Assembly (NCBI RefSeq): GCF_040712315.1
Contig: NC_134024.1
Location: 31,819,055 to 31,883,054 of the forward strand
Reading direction: 5' to 3'
Length of the DNA stretch: 64,000 nucleotides
Source: Castanea sativa
Lineage: Eukaryota > Streptophyta > Magnoliopsida > Fagales > Fagaceae
A program made the translations under genes and the position numbers. Under the pieces are notes generated by a model that made no database searches, had not been told where the DNA came from, and was given only the letters and a program-made list of their open reading frames with translations. Positions 56,937 to 64,000 of this stretch are shown here, piece by piece. Positions within the stretch are counted from its first letter, which is position 1. Each line of letters begins with the position of its first letter.

Positions 56937-59900
56937 TCATTTTGCTCTGAAGCATGGCATTGACATGGAAACCATTTGAAACCTCCCATTGTCCCTATCT
57001 AAGCCGGCATTTACAGTGACTCCAAACTTCAAAGGACTGTTCTTTCCTTGTTGTAGCAACAATTTTAGAAAAAATAACCAAATGAAATACAGGTTCATCT
57101 TTTTGTCACAACTTTGTTTTCCCTTCCCTTTGAGACTCATCTCTGGATCTGATGAAAAAGAACCTGGAAATCCAGCAGCAGCTTTGGGGTGATTTGAGAC
57201 TCTAGTGCAAAAATGCCTGTCCTTGTGAACATCTTTTGGAACAGGCTGCCAATCGTGCTTTTCCTCTCTATAGCATAAGTAGACCCTTTCAGCCCTAATG
57301 TTTCCAAACAAGATTTCTGCAGCCTTGTTCCTGACAAGTAAGGGCAAGTATTCTGATTCATCCCATACATACAACTGCAGTTGAATGCAAAGATTAGCTT
57401 AACACGTTGAAAACATATAAGAACATGCAAAAACTAACAGAATCTAAAGTAGTTACCAATCGCAAGATGATTAATGTTGATAATGAATAAGAATCTAAAA
57501 TAAAATTATTGTAAGTTCATTTGGATGTTCGTTCAGTTTTTGTTAATGAGATACATATTTTATCCAGCCTCTGCAATGATTTCCTTTCTGAAACAGTGAC
57601 AGGAGGACAATTTAATTTACAAATAAAAGGAATCCGCAACCACATAAAAGGTCCCCCTATCAAATCCTTTGGTGAATAATTGATTAGCCATTGCTGAGCT
57701 TTTCTAATAAGATATAACCCACCATTAAGGTCCATCTCCATGAAAGCTTTGGCTTTCTAAGTCACCAGATTGTTGAGATTTCATACACTGTATTCCATGG
57801 GTTTTTTGGGGGGGTAATTTCACACCCACCTGGTGAAAATGCCATTTGAGTTTGAGTTTATTGGTTTCAAGTACTCTGAAAAGGCCAAAACGTAACATTA
57901 GGATTGGGCATCAAACCAGAAATTCTGCCTGCACACTAGTTTATCAGGCAATCTTCATCCTATCAGTAATAACAAATTAGTCTGTCCATTGTTTATATTC
58001 ATAGAAATGGTGCAAGTCCATTTTTTTTTAAACATTTCTTAGAAGCTTTTAGGTTAAAAAATCACTTGTCTTCTATACTAATTGATGGCTGATCCCATCC
58101 TTTTCTGCTTGGTTATGAACACCTTATATTTCAAGAATTAGGTATCCATATGAGAAATACATGCTCATACTTTTGTTGGCTTTGTATTCTGCAGTTCTCC
58201 AATAGATAATTTATTAACATCAATTAGTCCTTGTCTAGCTCTACTGAATGAATCCAAAATAATTAGTACTTTCCTTTTCATCATTTCAGTGTTTTGCCTT
58301 TTCTCCGAGTTTTTCATCATTTGTATTTAAGCATGTGAATTACTGCCAAATGATGTTGGTCATGTGAAAATGACCATATACTCTAAAGATACATTGGAGA
58401 ATTGAGTCAGACCAAGGAATAATCACGGGTAACCTCAGTGAACACATGGCTTTCCATCAAGGAAAAAAGGTGTGGAACTTTATTGTTTTAATGAGGAAAA
58501 TAATAGGTAAATCAAAACAGTACAAGAACAAAACCATACCATAAGGGGCCTATATATCAAGCTCACTTCATGAAGGCGGTTTGAACTTTCTGAGCAATAT
58601 AGTGGAATTGAATTTTGTTCAAACATGGACTTGCTACAATGAAAGGCAAAAGACATTCAATGTTATTGATTGCCACTGCAACAAAGCATGAAATATAATG
58701 TTCTATACCTGTACTCCAAATCCAAAGGGGAACCACAAAGCTGGCAGCCTGTGCAAATGAGATCCTCTACTAAACTAGTATCTCCTGTTTTATATAATCT
58801 CCTGCTGATAAACATCTTTTCCTTCTTGGAATCACCCAGAGGTTGCTGAGTAAATGGCAGAAAAATTTCACCAACCGATGCATGGAAAACTGCCTCGCAG
58901 GAGTTGGATAGACGAGATACTTCAGAAAGGGAATAACAGTCCCTAGATTTCGTCTCTTCCCGCACTTTCCAGTTTCTTAAAAAATGCCCCTTTTTCTGCA
59001 CAAGTTGCTATCAGTAATTTCCTAACATGAAGGCCAGACAAAAACTGAAGATGCAGATATGATTGAATATTGAAAAACCAATGCAAACAAACAATCCATT
59101 TATCACCCAGGGTCACATGCAATAGAAAAGCAACGAGAACACTTAGGGGCATCAAAGCTTTATAAGCATAAGCATATCATATATGGTAGTATAATCCTCC
59201 AAATGAAAGTAGTATCTGTCAATTGCAGAAATGCTACTGATATCCCACACAGTTTTGAGCCTAACACAAACTGTGAGATATTTTATCAGGGTAAGAATGT
59301 ATCTTCATGCAGGAATCTGTGGTTACCTAGAAAACCGAAATGGGTTCATAATATGATATCATAAGATGCATAATATATACCACAGAGTAAACATGAAATC
59401 AAGAAGCCAAAGGAAGAACATGTGACTTTACTCACTGTTCATTTTATGCGAATTAGAGTGACCAGTGGGACTACAAAAGAAGCCGAGAATAGACAACAGA
59501 ACCACAAAGTGAAGAAGCATTTACAAAAAAAACAAAGTAGCAACGATGGCCAAATTTATATGCATGCAATAAAATGACTTGGACACAACTCAACACACGT
59601 TCATAACCACCAAAAAAGAAGAAGATAACATTTTCCACAAAATGGTTCATTTAAAAGAAAATTGCATCCATGCTTCATAAGCAACGGATTCCTATTATTA
59701 GCCACATTAATAGATTATATCAAATTTGAAATTAGAGGTAAACATAAAAGGGTAAAGAGCATACTTGATCACTGTACAAGTTAAGATTGCAAAGAGTGGA
59801 TCCAGACCGCTGTAACCATTCTACTACTTTCCTAAGCTTTTCCTTTGTTGTTGTCCCAACTCGGCAATTTGCTATTAAATCATCAATGCCTACAAAATAT

Positions 59901-61195
59901 AAACATAATATTTTACATGTCTTTCTTTTAATCTCAATAAACTTCATACTAATTACATGCTGATTCCTAGCTGTAAAGATCTAAAATCAGTTGAAATTTA
60001 AGTAGAAGAATAGCATATCGTAGTAGTACTATACCCTTTGACAAAAGTGATCCATGAGGGTGGATTAAACGTTGCAACGATGAGCATTGGACAGTTCTGG
60101 CCTCAACAAAATCTCCAAATTTTGCAATCTTTACATCTGAGTTCAAAAAGAGACGTTAAAAAGGAAAACTTAATATTATGAGCAGTTCTAGTGTCACAAC
60201 AAAAGGCACAACTTATGCTACAACTCGCCCATATGGGGCGTTGTAGTTGGTGGAGGGGTGTCCTCACATGAACCCACCATCACCCTCCACCAACCACAAC
60301 TCGCCACACGGGCAAGTTGTGGCACAAGTTGTGTCTTTTGTTGTGGCACCAGACTTCTTCTAATATTATTTAACAGAACTCTAACAGTAGATTATGTCAG
60401 AAATCAAACCAAATTTTAAAACCGAAATAACACGTTCAACAGAATGCATTCTGAAGTACAAGAATCCAATGAGAGTAATTATATCCTAGAGATAATGTAA
60501 AATAGAATTAGATATTTCAGTGCAGCGCAGCCCTTTGGAGAAAATGGCAATGTAGAATCTATTAAGCTCTTAAGAACATCAAGCTTTTATGGTCTTTGAG
60601 CCTGAAAAAGTTGTAAAGAAAATGAAGCCAGAATTTCTACCCAACCAAAAAGAAAAGAAAAATGTGATATTGTGCATGATGAAGCGGTCTTCCTCTTGGT
60701 TTGGAAAAATTAAATTGGGGCACGTTAGAAACTAATTTGGATATAATTTTTTTTTTTTTTTTATGAGTAATGAAACAAATGTTGCAATCTTAAAAAGCAA
60801 ATTAGAGTAGAGAACTGACTTTGTAACAAAATGACATCACCAGGTGTAGATAATTGCATTTGCTTGTGCCATAGGGAGACAGGAAAAAATGGTCGTGTGT
60901 TGTCACCCACTTGAATTTCTGTCCTTATTACCTGATCTCCTCCTCCGCCTTTTGATAACTTGTACTGCGTTAATTGCAATACCAAAATTCAGTTAATAAA
61001 CTATCAATTATCAAACAAACAAACAAAAATGAATAATATTTATTACATTCGACAGACAGACACACAGTAACATTTGACCTGAACAGTAGGAGTTGATCGG
61101 TGAACGAAAACGAGGAGCTGAACGAAATCGCCCACGTGGAGAGAGGCTTCGGAGAGATCGATGAGGGGTCCGTACCATCCTATTGCTGACGTCAT
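56937..61195 (-). CDS. OB-fold single-strand-DNA-binding-like protein with zinc site (SHLD2/FAM35A-like candidate), 7 exons
   Basis: Minus-strand exons are 61195-61079, 60964-60820, 60136-60035, 59889-59765, 58995-58709, 58633-58540 and 57374-56937. All six introns are GT-AG and phases agree, giving 1308 nt and 435 residues. The start MTSAIGWYGPL is the first ATG after a CT-rich leader. Residues about 20-120 (VGDFVQLLVFVHRS, GDVILLQ, VKIAKFGD, EARTVQCSS) read as an OB-fold like those of RPA and related telomere/repair proteins. Cys244, Cys247, Cys250 (CTGCQLCG) and Cys272 could hold zinc, as in the third OB-fold of RPA1. The last exon (LYVWDESEYLPLLV to PCFRAK) looks like a further conserved domain. 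The closest family I can suggest is the C-terminal OB region of shieldin subunit 2, a repair factor; this is from memory and moderate at best. Two MITEs sit in intron 2 and the promoter. Confidence 0.8.
57375..58539 (-). other. intron 6 of the OB-fold gene
   Basis: Begins GTATGG and ends AACTGCAG. It contains an unrelated 74-codon open frame (57517-57741) which I regard as chance, since splicing across it keeps the frame. Confidence 0.7.
60171..60179. repeat. target site duplication TAATATTAT (left)
   Basis: The same 9 bp occur at 60361-60369, directly flanking the MITE. Confidence 0.85.
60180..60360. mobile_element. MITE with long terminal inverted repeats and 9-bp TSD (Mutator-like)
   Basis: The left arm carries GTGTCACAACAAAAGGCACA, and the complement of the right arm carries GTGCCACAACAAAAGACACA. 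The similarity goes on for more than 50 bp, so nearly the whole 181 bp folds back. The 9-bp TSD is the size made by Mutator-like transposases. It lies in intron 2 (60137-60819) of the OB-fold gene and has no coding capacity. Confidence 0.82.
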
Positions 61196-61510
61196 CTCTC
61201 TCTCTCTGTTCCCACCTACTTGCTTATTAATATTAGGTTTAGGTCAGAGAGAAGAGTAGAGACTATCAGACTAGAGAGAGTGAGAGACTTTCCACCCTTT
61301 TGGCACCTTGAATTTGAGGATTTTGTTTTTTTAAACCATTGTTTTTTATATTTTGAAAACCACCTATATAATTTTTTTATATTTTGAAAACAACCTATAT
61401 AATTTTTTTGTATGGAGTACTGTAGATAATAAAAATGTAAAAATCTACATAAAATTAGTCGGAAACTTACAAGGGACTTGCAAATGGTAGGGGAAAAAAA
61501 AGTATTGCAC
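61196..61510 (-). promoter_or_regulatory. 5' leader and promoter of the OB-fold gene
   Basis: CT/GA-rich leader (GAGAGAGAGAG on the minus strand) directly before the ATG. A short duplication TATATTTTGAAAACCACCTA / TATATTTTGAAAACAACCTA lies near 61350-61400. The start site was not determined. Confidence 0.5.
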
Positions 61511-61513
61511 TTA

Positions 61514-61768
61514 GAGTCCGTTTGGATAGAACTTATTACTGAAAATTGAAAACTGAAAACTGAAAACACTATAGCAAAATAATTTTAAAATGTGTGAATA
61601 GTACCGCGAGACCCATTTTTAATGAAAAAGTTACTGAAAAGTGAAATTTGTGGGTCTGTGAACAGTGCACGAATGCACTGTTCACAGAAAATTGGGTCAA
61701 CACTTGCGGCTGGAGGAAAAAAAAAAAAAACAAAAAGCGGACGCAGAAACGCCTATCCAAACTCCACC
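61514..61768. mobile_element. MITE with TTTGGATA/TATCCAAA ends
   Basis: The ends GTCCGTTTGGATA and TATCCAAACTCC are inverted copies. TTA flanks both sides (61511-61513 and 61769-61771), the TSD type of PIF/Harbinger elements, though three bases are weak proof. It contains a perfect hairpin at 61658-61685 (GTGAACAGTGCA, loop CGAA, complement). I recall this repeat as common in oak-family DNA. Confidence 0.6.
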
Positions 61769-61771
61769 TTA

Positions 61772-62625
61772 ATGCAATTGCCATAAATGGCTAAGATTTA
61801 AAGCAACCTTTAAATCCTAACTATTGAATAAAAAAAAAAGGTAAAAAAAAAAAAGTGTTACTAGATGGAGGGGGGTTTAATAGCACAGTGCAATTGCATA
61901 TTGTAATTACATTGAATCTCAATTTAAAAAATAAATAAATAAATTGGCTTATAATTATAATCCAAATACATAGTAGCACACTCAATTTATGGATTGGCTC
62001 AATCCACCTTCCCCAAATCACCTTATTGCTTTTTTCTTTCTCTCTCTCTTCTTCTTCTACTTCTTCTTTTTTTTTTTTTTTTTTTTTAACTCCTTAAAAG
62101 GTAAAATTAAAAAAAAAAAAAAAAACAAACAAAACAAAACAAAAACTGATCACTCAAAAACTTATCGCTACCTTAGGTCTTAGGACGCTTGGTAGCGTCA
62201 CCGTCACCAACGGCTCATTGTTGGGCTGGTTGTCCATACAATGAGTTTGAGTTTTGATTTTATGGTCATGTGGGTTTTAATTTTTATTATATTATGTATT
62301 TTTGAGGGTGTAATTGTGTGTCATGCTCTTTATCTTATATTGTAAAAATATGGCATGTCACATTATTATTAGAGGTGTGAACCAGCCTTTTTACACGTTC
62401 TAATTTATTCTCATATTTATTACCACATTAATACAAATGCATGCACTTTATGGTGTAATATACAATCACAAAACCCAAAACCAAGATTATTCATACTTAA
62501 CTAATGCCCCCAACTCAGCAAAAACCTTCAGATATTTTGAAATAATATTCTCTCTTTTTTCCACCTCTTTTGGAGGCTGGGAGTTTTGGGGAGTAGGGGT
62601 AGGGGTTCTCTGCATATCCATCTGA
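61772..62625. other. AT-rich intergenic DNA
   Basis: Contains homopolymer tracts (T-run 62067-62088, A-run 62109-62126). No gene or recognisable repeat is seen; the open frames are low-complexity. Confidence 0.4.
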
Positions 62626-63601
62626 TATTGATTTATTAAGCCTTCTATAAATTTCATATTACACAACTTGCGAATTTAAGGAGAGTAAGATATTTGAGTT
62701 TTTGTTCATCTATTTCTTAAAAAAATAGAAGGGGGGGGGGTTTTGGATATGGCTTCCAGATAATACCCCAAGCTTTGTAGGATCTCATAAACAAGAAGCT
62801 TCGGGTGGAAACTGCAACCTACAAGCATCTTCTTCAAAAACTCGGCATAAAAAACTGATTAGAATTGCTTTTTATCTTTGGTACAATGTCGTACAAGGTA
62901 ATAGTGAATCACTATTCAGAGAAACTGTTAAATTAATACCCAACAAAAAATATCCAGTAAGAAGAGACATATGTGCTGCTGCACGCTTGAGCTGAAATAC
63001 AAGCCAAGCAGCACTTCAAAAGAGGATTACAATTCCAGTTCAAGTTTTCACCTAGGGAAAGAAGACAACGCATTATTCTGACCGGGAGCTACTGCCAGTC
63101 ACCCAGTTTTAACAGTTCAAAATACAATAAAAGCAATAATAACATACCAAACTGAAGTTACAAGATCTGACCACCCAAAATCAAAAAATATATTGGGCTG
63201 CAGTCAGAAGGGGAAAAATACAGCATGAATTTGGCTTCAAAGCTCAAATCCCAAGTTGAAGGTAGATTTTCAACAAGTAAAATATTTGGATGGAACTGGC
63301 CTACAAAAACAAGGGCCTATCCCAGCAAGCTGCATCTGTTAAAAAAACAGAAAAATCACTTATGCTAAAGCCACAACGAAACCTCCACCATTATCTACAG
63401 CTACGCCACCATTTTAGCATCATAGATTCATAGAGCATCACCAGACTTAAACCACAAATTTTTCTCTCTTCTAAAACTCTTTTGAACTATACACTAATTC
63501 ATATCTACAACAGAGCTTGCCCATTCCATACAAAGCTCTGTTATCTTCATCTCACAAAGTCTCCTTCAGTTGCAGTAGTTTGACACTACCAGACACCCAA
63601 G
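62626..63601 (-). other. probable 3' untranslated region and flank of the partial gene
   Basis: On the minus strand this follows the stop codon at 63602. A possible AATAAA signal (TTTATT on the plus strand) lies near 62631, and others occur near 63125. Untranslated DNA is inferred only from position. Confidence 0.4.
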
Positions 63602-64000
63602 TTACCTTAGATATGAGCTCAGGTAAAGCCTTGCCCCAATATCAAGGGGACCATCATCCCCACCTACTGCATGAAGTACTACAGGAATGGTTGAAAGGAG
63701 ATGCACTGTGAGGGGGAAAACTCCAGGATCAACTTCAGTATTTGAAATGACAGATTTGCAAATGGGATCTGAAGCCTGAGCAGCAACACCAGTATCACCT
63801 ACCTGTTCACTAGAACTCCCTCCAAACACCCCCAGTTCAATTTTCACATCACACGGACTTACAACAAATGCAATGTCTTCAAGTGCCCTCCATTTACCAG
63901 GGCCACCTCTCCTAGAAGAGCGTTTGTTAGCTAAACTAAGCACCAATGTGGAAGTAGTCTCGAGCCATTCTACTGTCAAGCCTTCTACTTCATCATAATA
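63602..64000 (-). CDS. C-terminal exon of a conserved protein, partial, not recognised
   Basis: The minus strand is open from the window edge to a TAA at 63602, giving at least 132 residues. It reads YDEVEGLTVEWLETTSTLVL, then a Gly/Arg-rich turn (RRGGPGKWRALEDIAFVV), a variable Ser/Gly linker, and the ending HLLSTIPVVLHAVGGDDG followed by LDIGARLYLSSYL. Mixed hydrophobic composition and codon use look like a real protein, and the end resembles the C-terminus of a large conserved plant protein, but I cannot name the family. The start and upstream exons lie beyond the window. It is transcribed in the same direction as the OB-fold gene, about 2.4 kb upstream of it. Confidence 0.75.
   Translation of the reverse strand, partial: YYDEVEGLTVEWLETTSTLVLSLANKRSSRRGGPGKWRALEDIAFVVSPCDVKIELGVFGGSSSEQVGDTGVAAQASDPICKSVISNTEVDPGVFPLTVHLLSTIPVVLHAVGGDDGPLDIGARLYLSSYLR

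Noticed and set aside
57517..57741. 74-codon open frame inside intron 6 of the OB-fold gene
   Set aside because: The exon 6 to exon 7 join is in frame without it, and the frame has no matching splice sites that I could see.
58943..59155. Open frame in intron 4 of the OB-fold gene with signal-peptide-like start
   Set aside because: It overlaps the acceptor and start of exon 5 in another frame; hydrophobic composition comes from intron sequence.
61989..62183. Open frame rich in Phe and Lys
   Set aside because: It translates poly-T and poly-A runs.

Overview
This window looks like repeat-rich nuclear DNA of a woody eudicot. The evidence is nested Ty1/copia LTR retrotransposons primed by initiator-Met tRNA, AT-rich introns with GT-AG borders, a plant-type tRNA-derived SINE, MITEs and a Helitron-like element. 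The SINE and one MITE resemble sequences I recall from Fagaceae (oak, chestnut). That assignment is from memory and is tentative. No prokaryotic, organellar, CRISPR, rRNA or tRNA gene was seen.

Layout. (1) 1-13709 is old, non-coding, internally duplicated repeat DNA split by a gag-only copia-type element (2750-8101, TSD GATCT). (2) 13710-40026 is a copia cluster. A minus-strand element D (LTR interrupted by complete minus-strand element C, TSD GACAC) lies head-to-head with a plus-strand element A, whose gag is interrupted by complete plus-strand element E (TSD GTTCT). D and A are one family; C and E are a second, related family. All are broken. (3) 40027-44890 holds a solo LTR and a decayed gypsy-like region with a 434-bp tandem duplication. 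(4) About 44891-49824 looks like a Helitron carrying apparent gene fragments and a later solo LTR (TSD ATAGT). (5) 49825-53400 is AT-rich DNA with a SINE, a 24-bp palindrome, (TA)n and an RNase H-like pseudogene. (6) 53400-64000 is the genic part: a small two-TM protein gene (+), a reverse solo LTR (TSD GGATT), a seven-exon OB-fold/zinc-site gene (-) and the C-terminal end of another gene (-).

The genic part looks functional: three gene models have intact frames and proper splice sites, with transposons confined to introns and intergenic DNA. The two complete genes are convergent, with the solo LTR between their 3' ends. The most interesting repeat signal is an array of about 80-nt stem-loop modules in the copia leaders. 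Eight copies in three elements keep their pairing although the paired bases differ between copies, which suggests a structured RNA function.
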